DNA of 30,695 nucleotides, taken from a virus. The position numbers and the translations under genes are program-made. A model generated the notes under the pieces. It had not been told where the DNA came from, did no database searches, and saw only the letters and a program-made list of their open reading frames with translations. Below are positions 1-9,400 of the stretch, piece after piece. The stretch spans positions 1-30,695 of the IMG/VR virus record IMGVR_UViG_3300027901_000022; one strand, written 5' to 3'. Every line of letters starts with the position of its first letter. Position 1 is the stretch's first letter.

Positions 1-740
1 GCTTTTGTTTCTACGTCATCATTGAAGACAATGTACCTAGCCTTGTAAGGAACAAACTTACATTTAGCAGTAGGATGTATTTTCTGCACAAGTGCCTTTC
101 TTGATTCGTTATCCTCTTCCTCATCTATTTTCCTTATTCTGAAATAGACACCCATCATGGAAGCGCAAAATATATTGGCTATTTGAACCAGAAAGCGGAT
201 TCCGAAAAGTAGTAAAATGTTTATCAAAGCTACTCTTCCAGTATCCGTTTTCACGTCTGATTGTTTGAATAGATTTTTTAGATCCTCTACAATTTTCTTC
301 CTTTCCATTGTAGAGATCGCTGTACGTGTCTTTTGCTTCTGTTTATCGAATATGGCTCTATCTTCTTTTAAAGTCTCATATTCTTCTTTTAATATTTCTG
401 CTAGTTCTTCCTTCTGGCTTATTTGAGCCAAACTTTCCAGGGTGGGATTAACCGCTTGCATACCAGCCGCAAAAATAATAGCAGAAAAAACACCTATCAT
501 AATAAACTTCTGAACGGCATGAAATACCTTTGATTTCCCTATCTTAATTACTGCTAGCACCAGTACAAACAGTTCCAGCAAAGCCGCTAAATACAATGGT
601 TGCCAAGCACCTTGTTCATAGAAATGTACATAATACCTAGCAGACTCCGTTATCATAAAAAATGAAGCAAAGGCAATGATAATAGATAAGATGCCGACAA
701 ATATAGATTTCTTCCAATTTATTTTTTTTAAAAAGTTCAT
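1..740 (-). CDS. Membrane protein with central coiled coil (3' end cut by window)
   Basis: The frame is open from an ATG at 740 to the window edge, so the C-terminus is missing. A GGAGAG ribosome site lies 4 bases before the ATG. The protein has hydrophobic segments at about residues 12-30, 44-63 and 70-90. A charged, Glu/Lys-rich segment likely to form a coiled coil follows (about 95-155), then a fourth hydrophobic stretch (about 165-195, around VALINILLLFGIRF) and a charged tail. This suggests an integral inner-membrane protein with a roughly 60-residue coiled coil between membrane segments 3 and 4. I do not recognise the family. It is transcribed divergently from the glycosyltransferase-like gene. 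A spanin, holin or superinfection-exclusion role is possible but unsupported. Confidence 0.8.
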   Translation of the reverse strand, partial: MNFLKKINWKKSIFVGILSIIIAFASFFMITESARYYVHFYEQGAWQPLYLAALLELFVLVLAVIKIGKSKVFHAVQKFIMIGVFSAIIFAAGMQAVNPTLESLAQISQKEELAEILKEEYETLKEDRAIFDKQKQKTRTAISTMERKKIVEDLKNLFKQSDVKTDTGRVALINILLLFGIRFLVQIANIFCASMMGVYFRIRKIDEEEDNESRKALVQKIHPTAKCKFVPYKARYIVFNDDVETK

Positions 741-756
741 GTTACTCTCCTCTTTA

Positions 757-764
757 TATTTATA
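757..764 (-). promoter_or_regulatory. T4-late-type TATAAATA box, leftward
   Basis: The minus strand reads TATAAATA 17 bases before the ATG of the leftward membrane-protein gene. T4 late promoters consist essentially of this octamer at about -13 to -6. The leader would be only about 11 bases but still includes the ribosome site. Proposed by analogy; a chance AT-rich match is possible. Confidence 0.35.
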
Positions 765-770
765 TTTTTT

Positions 771-778
771 TATAAATA
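771..778 (+). promoter_or_regulatory. T4-late-type TATAAATA box, rightward
   Basis: TATAAATA sits 38 bases before the ATG at 816. Predicted transcription starts near 784, which lies at the alternative ATG at 786 and therefore favours 816 as the true start. It forms a divergent pair with the minus-strand octamer at 757-764. Confidence 0.45.
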
Positions 779-815
779 AAGATAGATGAAATATAAATTT
801 GTGGGGGTATATCTC

Positions 816-1823
816 ATGGTAGCAACTAGTGATAGATTTACAGAAAACAATCCTCTATCGGATTCAAATATGGCTATAATTGTCACGTCATTTGACGGAC
901 ACATGATGTTTTTAAAAAATACCTTATTAGGGTATAAGTCTTCTGGTAAATACGTAATATGCTCATTTGACAGGCATCATGCAACTATTCCAGAGGACAC
1001 TTTTAAGATTCCTCACTCATGGACATTTAAACATAAAACCTACGGAGCAGAGAAGAGAAACGGCTGGTTATGGGATATCGTTTACGGTGCTGGAGTAATT
1101 AATCTTTTTGAAAATTTTGAGTATGTCTTCACGGTAAACGGAGATTGTGTATGGGATAAACCGCAAGGAGTGGAAGACGTTATCAAATTACTAGGAGACA
1201 ATGATATAATGTCTTCAAGTTCTAACGGAATAATTCATACGTGTAGTGTTATCTGGAAACGACCAACCTTTTTAGGCTTTGTATCTTATATAAGAAAGAT
1301 GCTAAAGAAAAACACACCAAAGTCTCACTCACCAGAAGTACTTCTTAGAGATTGGTCTATAAATAACAAGATAAAAGTTAAGGTTCCTCCAGTTCAAGCT
1401 AGGTATCCAAAAGGACATCTACACGCTGGAGCGATAGACCATTATAGCTCTTATCACCAAGACAGCACATGGAAAAGACTTTTAGGATATAGGAATTTAG
1501 GTGGAGAACACAAGTGGTCATGTCTTGAACATCTTGAACCAGTTCCGAAAAGATATTTCGATTTAAGGGAAAACGGAAAGTATTTGAGCAAGCATGAAAA
1601 AGACACACTCCTAAATTTCTATCTTACACAAGATAGAAGGTGGCTCTACATGTACTGGGATCAAGGAGAAGATTCTTGGTACAATAGAAAGTATCATCCT
1701 CTTGAGCACTACGGAAATAAACCTTTACATGATGACTCAAGAAGGAAAGAACTTGGGCCAGATTCAGAAAGAAAGGGATTGTTTGACAGGTTCAATTTGG
1801 ACTTTGTTAACAAGGAGGACTAA
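816..1823 (+). CDS. Glycosyltransferase-like protein A
   Basis: This 335-residue protein has an N-terminal beta-alpha pattern (NMAIIVTSFDGH, then residues like KYVICSFDRH) and a central VFTVNGDCVWDKP motif. These resemble the nucleotide-binding start and the DxD-like acidic site of GT-A glycosyltransferases. The same FEYVF..NGDC...KP block is found in the protein at 3065-3988, so the two are paralogues. I chose ATG 816 because GGGGG lies 8 bases before it; ATG 786 has no ribosome site and would overlap the predicted transcript start. The stop TAA overlaps the next ATG (TAATG). Possible roles are modification of virion proteins, DNA or host glycans. The glycosyltransferase assignment is by motif shape only. 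Confidence 0.6.
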   Translation: MVATSDRFTENNPLSDSNMAIIVTSFDGHMMFLKNTLLGYKSSGKYVICSFDRHHATIPEDTFKIPHSWTFKHKTYGAEKRNGWLWDIVYGAGVINLFENFEYVFTVNGDCVWDKPQGVEDVIKLLGDNDIMSSSSNGIIHTCSVIWKRPTFLGFVSYIRKMLKKNTPKSHSPEVLLRDWSINNKIKVKVPPVQARYPKGHLHAGAIDHYSSYHQDSTWKRLLGYRNLGGEHKWSCLEHLEPVPKRYFDLRENGKYLSKHEKDTLLNFYLTQDRRWLYMYWDQGEDSWYNRKYHPLEHYGNKPLHDDSRRKELGPDSERKGLFDRFNLDFVNKED

Positions 1824-2695
1824 TGAAATACAAATTAGATTTATTGAAAGATGAGTATGATGAAAGGGATTACATGTTAGAGGATTCAATATGTCCTAAG
1901 TGTGGATATCCTATGGGGTCTGATTTACATGAATTAGAATGTGAAGACAAAGTTAGAGTAACAAGTGCTGATGTTAATGTAGTAGATTGGACTCCGTATA
2001 TGAGTCCTGTGAAGGATCAAGGTGGACTTGGATCTTGTGTAGGCTTTGCTGTAGCGGCAATGAAAGAATTTCAAGAACAGAAAGAACACTATGAAGAAGT
2101 AATGAACGGAAAGAAGTACAGAAGGGAACAGGATCATTATGACTTATCGGAAGCATGGGTTTACTGGAACTCAAAGAAGATAGATCCTTGGCCCGACTCA
2201 GAAGGAACAAGTATCAGATGTGCAATGAGAGTGCTTCATAAGATAGGAATTCCATGTGAAGCTGGATGGGAGTATGACGATAGATTTAAAGGAGAACCTA
2301 AGTCATGGGCGCATCTTGTAGCCAAATGGGGTCTAATTGATTCTTACTGGAGAGTAAATGGATTAGATGACTTGAAACTTGCTTTGAATGATCAACCAGT
2401 AGTAATCGGAGTGGCTTGTTTCCGAGAAATATTTAGCCCTGTTAACGGAGTAGTTTCTTATCCAGCTAATCCAAATGAATTACTAGGTGGTCATGCTATT
2501 TGTATAGTTGGATATAATGACGATAAACAACTAGTCAAGTTTAAAAATAGCTGGAGCACTTACTGGGGAGAAGAGGGATATGGGTATCTCCCTTATGAAT
2601 ATATTAACGATTTTATGTGGGATGCTTGGGTTGCCAAGGATCTTAGAGTAACAAGAAAAATTCTACAAGAAAGAGCAGGAGATGATTTAATATGA
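1823..2695 (+). CDS. Papain-like (C1-type) cysteine protease with N-terminal zinc motif
   Basis: This 290-residue protein shows the complete papain triad. Gln66 and Cys72 lie in DQGGLGSCVGFA (the family's QGxCGSCWAF site), His224 in GGHAICIVGY and Asn242 in KNSWSTYWGEEGYG. It has no signal peptide. Residues 24-40 hold a C-x2-C...H...C set (CPKCGYP...HELEC), a likely small zinc-binding module ahead of the protease domain. AAGGAGG precedes the ATG, which overlaps the upstream TAA, and its own TGA overlaps the next ATG. C1-family proteases occur sporadically in large phages. The substrate is unknown; lying between glycosyltransferase-like genes and virion genes suggests virion protein processing or host surface degradation. 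Confidence 0.85.
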   Translation: MKYKLDLLKDEYDERDYMLEDSICPKCGYPMGSDLHELECEDKVRVTSADVNVVDWTPYMSPVKDQGGLGSCVGFAVAAMKEFQEQKEHYEEVMNGKKYRREQDHYDLSEAWVYWNSKKIDPWPDSEGTSIRCAMRVLHKIGIPCEAGWEYDDRFKGEPKSWAHLVAKWGLIDSYWRVNGLDDLKLALNDQPVVIGVACFREIFSPVNGVVSYPANPNELLGGHAICIVGYNDDKQLVKFKNSWSTYWGEEGYGYLPYEYINDFMWDAWVAKDLRVTRKILQERAGDDLI

Positions 2696-3090
2696 GCCAA
2701 TTTACTACACCTTGCAGAGTGGAAGTAATTGGAAAAAATCTATTTAAAATAATAGAGCCGTTTGAATATCACGTAGGAACGTATCCATCGGAAGAAATAA
2801 TATCAGTACCAGTAAATTTTATAACTGATTTTGCATCTGTACCAAGAATTTTTTGGCCCATTATTTCTCCAATAGACGAACATGCTAAAGCGGCAGTAAT
2901 ACATGATTGGATGTATAAATACAACTATGCCAAAAAATCAAGATGTGAAGAGATATTTAATGAAGCCATGAAAGTACTAGATGTTCCAGATTGGAAGAGA
3001 ATCTGCATTTACTGGAGTGTCTATACTTTTGGATGGTACACATGGATACGATATAGGAGGATGTATGATTACAAGAGAATATGTGTCTAA
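2692..3090 (+). CDS. DUF1353 family protein
   Basis: This 132-residue protein carries the DUF1353 signature: VNFITDFASVPRIFWPI, then AAVIHDWMYKYN. These give the conserved TDFASVPR and HDWxY blocks. DUF1353 proteins are common in tailed phages, usually near structural or lysis genes, and have no established activity. The gene starts in an ATGA overlap with the protease gene, so it is translationally coupled to it. Its last 26 bases overlap the start of the next gene. Confidence 0.9.
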   Translation: MSQFTTPCRVEVIGKNLFKIIEPFEYHVGTYPSEEIISVPVNFITDFASVPRIFWPIISPIDEHAKAAVIHDWMYKYNYAKKSRCEEIFNEAMKVLDVPDWKRICIYWSVYTFGWYTWIRYRRMYDYKRICV

Positions 3091-3988
3091 GTTAAATGAG
3101 GGGCCAGAAAAGGATTATGCGAGATATGTACTAAAAGGATATATGGACAATGATAAATGGGCTACTAAAGCATTGAAAAATGTAGGAGTGCTTTTGACTA
3201 GTCATCCAAGTAACAGACCATTTTTAAAGGCTTCTGTAGAGACTCATAAAAAATTGGGATTCTGGTTAACGGTAGTCTATGATAACTACTGGAATCCAGA
3301 ACATAAAGATATCACTTACGATAAGTACATGCCAAGAAGAGAAGTATTCGATGAAATTGATACCTTTCTAATTTCTCACCATCAAACTTGGGGAGGAGTT
3401 TTATATCCCTATTTCTGGTGTCTGTCATTGGGTCTACAAACAATGGGAGGATTTGAGTATGTCTTTTGCTCTAACGGAGATTGTATCTTGGAGAAGCCAG
3501 AGGGATTTCCTAAGATCATGGAAATGCTAGGAGATGCTGATATCATGGGGTGTGGATGGGAGAACAATAACGGAAGAGAACTTTTCAATACTACTTCATG
3601 GATTGCAAAGACTAAAGCCGCTCAAGCAATGATGAAGCATTTTCAAGATCATTTAATTCCTATAGACAATTATGAAAAATACGGAGAACGATTTGGGAAT
3701 ACTGAATCAAGATTTGCTATAGCAATTAAAGAGTTGGGATTGAAAGTAGTAAAAGTTCCTAAAAATCCTCCAAGTACTCAGGTGCATAAGCCTGGGGGTA
3801 CGTGGAATGAGATCTTAGGATTCAGGCATATACACGGTGAATGGAACTATGCTCATCGGTATAAAGACATTCCTCCTCCAGCAAAATACATAGATCCTAC
3901 TTACTGGAAGAAGAAAAGAGAACTTGTAGAAAACTACTATAAGACTAAAGATAAGAAATTTTTGAATCAATGGTATAAAACTAGATAA
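3065..3988 (+). CDS. Glycosyltransferase-like protein B
   Basis: This 307-residue protein is a paralogue of the one at 816-1823. Both have an early VLLTSHPSNRPFLK / IIVTSFDGH segment, FEYVFCSNGDCILEKPEG with the acidic NGD site, and a following GDADIM / GDNDIM block. The C-terminal half also shares a WNEILGFRHIHGEW / WKRLLGYRNLGGEH segment, so homology spans the protein. ATG 3065 was chosen because AGGAGG lies just upstream; an earlier in-frame start at 2981 would run deep inside DUF1353. Function is inferred as for copy A. The two may act on different acceptors. Confidence 0.6.
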   Translation: MITREYVSKLNEGPEKDYARYVLKGYMDNDKWATKALKNVGVLLTSHPSNRPFLKASVETHKKLGFWLTVVYDNYWNPEHKDITYDKYMPRREVFDEIDTFLISHHQTWGGVLYPYFWCLSLGLQTMGGFEYVFCSNGDCILEKPEGFPKIMEMLGDADIMGCGWENNNGRELFNTTSWIAKTKAAQAMMKHFQDHLIPIDNYEKYGERFGNTESRFAIAIKELGLKVVKVPKNPPSTQVHKPGGTWNEILGFRHIHGEWNYAHRYKDIPPPAKYIDPTYWKKKRELVENYYKTKDKKFLNQWYKTR

Positions 3989-3993
3989 AATAT

Positions 3994-4001
3994 TATAAAT
4001 A
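3994..4001 (+). promoter_or_regulatory. T4-late-type TATAAATA box
   Basis: The octamer lies in a 51-base non-coding gap, 38 bases before the ATG at 4040. That spacing is the same as for the box at 771-778. It would drive the virion gene block beginning at 4040. Confidence 0.5.
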
Positions 4002-4039
4002 TAAAAGAATAGGAATACTTATATAAAGGAGGGGAGAAG

Positions 4040-4882
4040 ATGACAGGCATAGAAGTTACTTATGTAAATGCTACTACATTTACTATAGATGGAAACTTAA
4101 CAGATATCTTTGTCGCTGGCAAAAATATAAAGGCAGATTGCGGAGCAGATGGATTTAAATTCGGCAAGGTTGCATCCAGTTCATGGGCTAGTAATACTAC
4201 TACTGTAATTCTAACTACGGAATCAGATGATTTGACTAGTAATTTAGACCAAGTATGGTATGAAGCTGAACCACATATGGATGATGGTAGACCTATAGTT
4301 AGAGCGGATACACGTCCTATAGATACCGAGACATATTTCACTATGGCTGGTGATGGTGTTGGAATCGGTGACGGAAAACATCTTGAATGGGATTTCACAA
4401 ATGACGATGACTTATATGATGGGCCAGAAGTTCCTAGTGGAATGAAATGCAAAAAAATAGAACTTACCTTTCATTGTCCAGTATATTTGAAAGATGGTAC
4501 GATTTACTTCTTCAATGCTCTATTTGGGTCTTATATTGATATGGATGTAGTGGTTCCATCTGGAGCTTACTACCCAAATCCTGCTGGCTCCATTCCAGCG
4601 GCTAATTTGGGTCTATCGGGAAACAAGATGTATGCTCAAGCAAACGGAGATGTAGTATATCAAAGATACGTAAACAAACATCATATGAAAGAAGATTGTC
4701 CAATGGGAGATGAGCTAAATGCAGAAGGAGCGGCAATTAGTCCAATCCCTCCAGGGTGGAAAATAAGAGGACTTATTATTGTTCCAGAAGATGACACTTC
4801 AAGCAAAGGATATGGATCTCTTGAAATGTATAGATGTCACACGGTTTTACTACCTGGAGAGACTCTAGAAACTATTCATTAA
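4040..4882 (+). CDS. Putative virion structural protein
   Basis: This 280-residue protein follows a strong AAAGGAGGGG site. Residues 1-75 form a Thr/Ser-rich beta pattern (TYVNATTFTIDGN...IFVAGKNI...TTTVILTT) of the kind often seen in phage fibre or baseplate attachment modules. The remainder is Gly/Pro/Asp-rich with few charged helices. There is no signal peptide or membrane segment. It opens the block of fibre-like genes and follows a late-type promoter, so a virion role is likely. The precise component cannot be named. Confidence 0.6.
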   Translation: MTGIEVTYVNATTFTIDGNLTDIFVAGKNIKADCGADGFKFGKVASSSWASNTTTVILTTESDDLTSNLDQVWYEAEPHMDDGRPIVRADTRPIDTETYFTMAGDGVGIGDGKHLEWDFTNDDDLYDGPEVPSGMKCKKIELTFHCPVYLKDGTIYFFNALFGSYIDMDVVVPSGAYYPNPAGSIPAANLGLSGNKMYAQANGDVVYQRYVNKHHMKEDCPMGDELNAEGAAISPIPPGWKIRGLIIVPEDDTSSKGYGSLEMYRCHTVLLPGETLETIH

Positions 4883-4895
4883 GAGGTAACACACA

Positions 4896-5303
4896 ATGAC
4901 TTGGAAAGGATACGAACAAGACAAATGGAGTGGTAAGACATCAGATAAAAAATGGTTTCCTCATACAGTTGATAGAAACGATATACAAAAAATAGAAGAC
5001 ACTCTTAACAATGAGAGTACTCTTGTGTACTTTGAATTCAATGATATCAACGGTAAAATAAACAGGATTAGGAATTTAGGAAAAGCAACAAAAAAATATA
5101 TAACAGTAAAAATAAGACACGAACAATCACTAGCTCCTAATTGGGTAAGAGTATATTACATTACTCCAGACAAAGATGGTGTTGACAAGTCTACAATAGA
5201 TTTCTTTGTAAATGTTAAAGATTTCTATCTAGTAAAAGATAAAGGAAAATGGATATTGGATAGTAGAACTTCTATTAATATTACAGAAGATACCATTGAA
5301 TAA
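4896..5303 (+). CDS. Hypothetical protein, fibre cluster
   Basis: This 135-residue soluble protein has mixed charge and alternating beta-type stretches (STLVYFEFND, KYITVKIRHEQ, WVRVYYIT). AGAGG lies before the ATG, and the gene sits 13 bases after its upstream neighbour and 3 bases before the next gene. I do not recognise the family. Its position inside the fibre block suggests a virion component or chaperone. Confidence 0.6.
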   Translation: MTWKGYEQDKWSGKTSDKKWFPHTVDRNDIQKIEDTLNNESTLVYFEFNDINGKINRIRNLGKATKKYITVKIRHEQSLAPNWVRVYYITPDKDGVDKSTIDFFVNVKDFYLVKDKGKWILDSRTSINITEDTIE

Positions 5304-5306
5304 AAA

Positions 5307-6431
5307 ATGGCTATAAGTATATTAAATCAAACAGTTATCACTAGAAGCGCACCTCTAAGTACTACTGAGACATATTCACATACTGTTAGTGCAGGAAGTG
5401 ACACTTTACTTCTTGTTCAAATAACAGGGCAACCAGAAGAAACTGGTGTTACTTTTAGTTTAGTATGGGATGCCGCAGGAGCAAATGAAGCTCTTACGGA
5501 AATAGGTTCTGGTTTCCAAGATGAAAATGATGCTTTAGCTCATTCCTTTTATCTAGTTAATCCAACCCCAGGTAATTCGTTAATTACCGTAACCATGAAT
5601 ACCACATGGAGTACTCCTGCTACTATAAGCGTAATTGCTTATACGTTAGAGGGTGTGGATCAGTCAAGTCCAATAAGAGATTCTGATGGAGATGCAGGAG
5701 ATGACGATACCTTTTCTGGTACGGTAACTACCGTTTCTGGTGACTTTCTTGCTGTTGCCACTATTCAAGAAAACACAGCTACTACTTTTACTTTAGATGA
5801 CTCTACATTTACAGTTACCTATCTTCAAGATCAAGTTGAAATTGGGATAGATGCTACATATTCTTCTGGTTATGGTACGGCAGATACCACTAGTGAAACA
5901 GGTACAGTTACTTCATCTGATACAGATCATACAGCTATATTTGTAGTTGCAGTTGCTCCTGCCGCTTCTAGTAGTTCATCCTCAAGCTCAAGCTCCGTAA
6001 GCTCTTCGTCAAGTTCAAGCTCAAGCTCCAGTTCTCTAAGCTCCAGTTCTCTAAGCTCTTCGTCAAGCTCCGCAACTCCAGCAACTAAAGTATGGGGTCA
6101 ACAAACAGGAACAGAAGAAGATCATCAAAATACGTTTACAGGAAATTGGACTACTAGCGGAGGATGGTTTCCTTCTGGAAGCGGAGATACAGAGACTTTA
6201 CAAACTTCGGCAGGATGCCTACAAGTCTCCATTTGCCAAGATTGGTACTTAGGAGCATTTGAAGCAATAATTTTTGTAGACAAATATCGTACAGGTAGCG
6301 GCCCTGCTCCGATAATTTACTATAAGACAGCCGCTCAAAGAACAGGTTTATCATCTGCAACATGGACTCTTTATAACGGAGTAAGTTTTACTAGTTTGGG
6401 ATGGGTAAGATTAAAAATCATACATGCATAA
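5307..6431 (+). CDS. Serine-linker virion surface/fibre-like protein
   Basis: This 374-residue protein has three parts. Residues 1-220 form a Thr/Ser-rich beta-sandwich-like domain. Residues about 222-255 are a poly-Ser linker with occasional Val and Leu. Residues 258-374 form a C-terminal module beginning KVWGQQTGTEED and ending FTSLGWVRLKI. That module recurs inside the next, giant protein (VTWGHDTGVEED ... FTSLGWVQIRI). It has no signal peptide. The start ATG has no clear ribosome site and follows the upstream TAA by 3 bases. Likely a fibre, decoration or adhesion protein; the domain duplication shows that surface modules are exchanged between neighbours. Confidence 0.65.
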   Translation: MAISILNQTVITRSAPLSTTETYSHTVSAGSDTLLLVQITGQPEETGVTFSLVWDAAGANEALTEIGSGFQDENDALAHSFYLVNPTPGNSLITVTMNTTWSTPATISVIAYTLEGVDQSSPIRDSDGDAGDDDTFSGTVTTVSGDFLAVATIQENTATTFTLDDSTFTVTYLQDQVEIGIDATYSSGYGTADTTSETGTVTSSDTDHTAIFVVAVAPAASSSSSSSSSSVSSSSSSSSSSSSLSSSSLSSSSSSATPATKVWGQQTGTEEDHQNTFTGNWTTSGGWFPSGSGDTETLQTSAGCLQVSICQDWYLGAFEAIIFVDKYRTGSGPAPIIYYKTAAQRTGLSSATWTLYNGVSFTSLGWVRLKIIHA

Positions 6432-6441
6432 GGAATAAGTA

Positions 6442-9400
6442 ATGCCAGTTTCACAAGCTACAGCTACAGCAAGTACTACTACAACATCTGCAACATATGG
6501 ATTGTTGTCTGGTATGACTCTGACTCCAGGTGCAGGAAACTACATCCTTTCATTTGATGCATCTGCTCAATGTAGTGATGAATCCAGAGTATTCTTTCAA
6601 GTATTTGTTAATGGTGTGGCTGTAGGACATACCCAAAGAGTCTTCTTTATGGAAGGTTCTATTGTCAATAGACAAACTAGTGTAAAGATTTATGCTTACC
6701 TTCCAAATGTTGGTGCTGGACAAGCAGTAGAAATTAGATGGTATAGGGATACCGCTGGAACGGCTACTTGTTATGATAGAACATTAGTTTTACAAAAAGT
6801 TAATGCATCTGATATCAGTCAAGCAACCGCAACCGCTCTGACAAATACTACCAGCACTACAAACGTACAGATGAACAGCATGACTCTGACTCCAGGGGTT
6901 GCTGGTAATTACATAATTTACTTCTCCTCATCCATATACGGAACATCGGAAGCAGATAATTATCTTTCTGTTTATATCAACGGAGTACAGGTTACTCATA
7001 GTATAAGAAGAAATTTTCAAGATGCTTCTACTCCTAATACTGAATATATTTTCGGTCTTGTCATTGGTGCATCCGTTGGGGCTAGTGATACAATAGAAAT
7101 CCGCTGGAGAACTTCTTCTGGTGACACGGCATATGCACGTAGCAGAACTTTAATAGCTCAAAGAATAACTAGTTATAATCAAGTAACTGGCACATCCACG
7201 CTTCAAACTACTTCTGCTACCTATGGCTTAATGGGGTCAATGGCAATCACTCCTGCCGCTGGAAGCTACATTGCGTTCTTTACTACAAGTGTATATCTAA
7301 GTACATCAACCAATTCAGAGATACGGTATACCTTATATAGTGCAGGAGCGCAAATTGCTCATACGGCACGTATATCTGAATATGATTCTTCATATGACCA
7401 GATAACTCCTCTTCCAGCCGCTACTCATGCGTATATAACAGGTCTTACTGGATCACAGCAAGTTGATGTTAGATGGAATAGGGAAACTGGTACTGCAAAT
7501 GTGATTAACCGTACATTTGTTCTTGTTCCAGCGGAAGTAAGCTCTTCTTCAAGTTCTACTTCTTCGTCAAGTTCAAGCTTTAGTGGTTCAAGCTCATCTT
7601 CGTCAAGCTCCAGTTCTCTAAGCTCTTCGTCAAGTAGCTCATCTTCATCGTCCAGTTCGTCAAGCAGTTCCTCTTCGTCATCGTCAAGTTCCTCTTCGTC
7701 ATCGTCAAGTTCCTCATCCTCAAGCTCTTCGTCAAGCTCTACAAGCTCTTCTTCAACTTCTTCTTCTTCTGCTTCAAAGGCTACGGTAACATGGGGTCAC
7801 GATACAGGAGTAGAGGAAGATGTTGCCAGAGATTTTTCTGGAAACTGGGAACTATCTAACGTCACAGTAAGCGGTTCGGGTGATTCTGAAACATTAACCT
7901 TCTGGTGTCCTACAGCTACAGCTATTTCAGAGGAATGGCTTTTAGGAGCAATGTCTTCTGCTCAAATCGTTTTAGACAAATATGATGCCTTGGCAGAGGG
8001 GCCAGCAATCGGAGTAGAATATAAAACTTCTACAACAAAAATAGGATTAGGTAGTATAGGGTGGACTCCGTATAACGGAAATGAGTTTACTAGTTTAGGA
8101 TGGGTGCAGATAAGAATTTTCAAAGGTCTTGACGTACATGCGGAAGCAGGAATACTGGGAAGTACTGCTACTGACTCTGTATCCGCTTCCATTTCAATAC
8201 CTCCATCTGGTTACTATGCTGAACCTTGTGGATGTCCTTTAAATAGAGTAGTTGTGGCTGGTGTGTCATGGGAAGATGCATCCACAGGAAGTTATGTTGC
8301 TTCGTGTCAATTTAACGGCATAGACATGACTTTAATATCTGGTGCGGAAGCAGTAGCTCCTAATAGCAGAATAAGCAATATTCAGCTTTATGCAATTTAT
8401 GAAAACCAGTTACCATCTGTAGGTGGAGAGTATACTATAACCGCTCAGATTTCTGGAGCTAATGAACCAGATGTTCAACCATACTTAACTGCCGTAGTTC
8501 TACAGGATATTAAACAAAGAATACCAGAAGTAAGTAAAACGATAGAAATACAAAGAGCGGCTGGTTTACAAACATTTTCTCATTCTGTACCAGTAAGTGC
8601 TGGTGACTCATTTAGTCATATAATTCTACATCATTTGATCAATAGTGAAGGAATTGGAGATTCCCCACCTAGTGGTGGTGTGTATTTATCTCATAGTAAT
8701 AGTCAAATTGAAGTATTTAATGAAGCTAATGATAACAGTACAGTAGGATTAACTTATAAAACAGTTCCATCTGGTGGTGGCACATATACATGGAGTCATA
8801 CTTTAAGTAGTGGTGTAATAATTCAAAGACATATGATTTTCGCAAGTCTATGGGATAGGGAACCATGCTTAAATCCCACTACTATAGATGACGTTACTCT
8901 GACAAGCTCATCTTCGTCAAGCTCAAGTGAATCATCTTCGTCAAGTTCTTCGTCAAGCTCCAGTTCTCTAAGCTCTTCAAGCTCTTCTCTTTCATCTTCA
9001 TGTCCTCCTACTATTATAGAAGATATAGGTCTGCAATCCTCATCCTCAAGCTCCAGTTCATCTAGTCAATCGTCTTCGTCAAGTTCGTCTTCGTCATCTA
9101 GTAGTTCGTCAAGTTCAAGCAGTTCGTCTTCGTCCAGTTCGTCCTCTTCAAGCTCAAGCTCCAGTTCCAGCGAATCTTCGTCCAGTTCGTCCTCAAGTTC
9201 TTCTTCTTCGTCCAGTTCCAGTTCGTCCAGTTCGTCCTCAAGTTCTTCTTCTTCGTCCAGTTCCAGTTCGTCCAGTTCGTCAAGTTCATCCTCATCGTCA
9301 AGCAGTTCAAGCTATAGCTCATCCTCATCGTCAAGTTCTTCTTCGTCCAGTTCCAGTTCGTCCAGTTCGTCCTCATCGTCAAGTAGCTCTTCTTCGTCAT

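Noticed and set aside
217-426. A rightward open frame near the left edge
   Set aside because: It is antisense to the membrane-protein gene, which has a ribosome site, membrane segments and coiled-coil pattern.
786-815. ATG 786 as start of glycosyltransferase-like protein A
   Set aside because: No ribosome site and too close to the predicted transcript start; ATG 816 has GGGGG at good spacing.
1358-2921. TATAAATA at 1358-1365 and 2914-2921
   Set aside because: Both lie inside coding sequence without a gene start at suitable distance, so they are probably chance matches.
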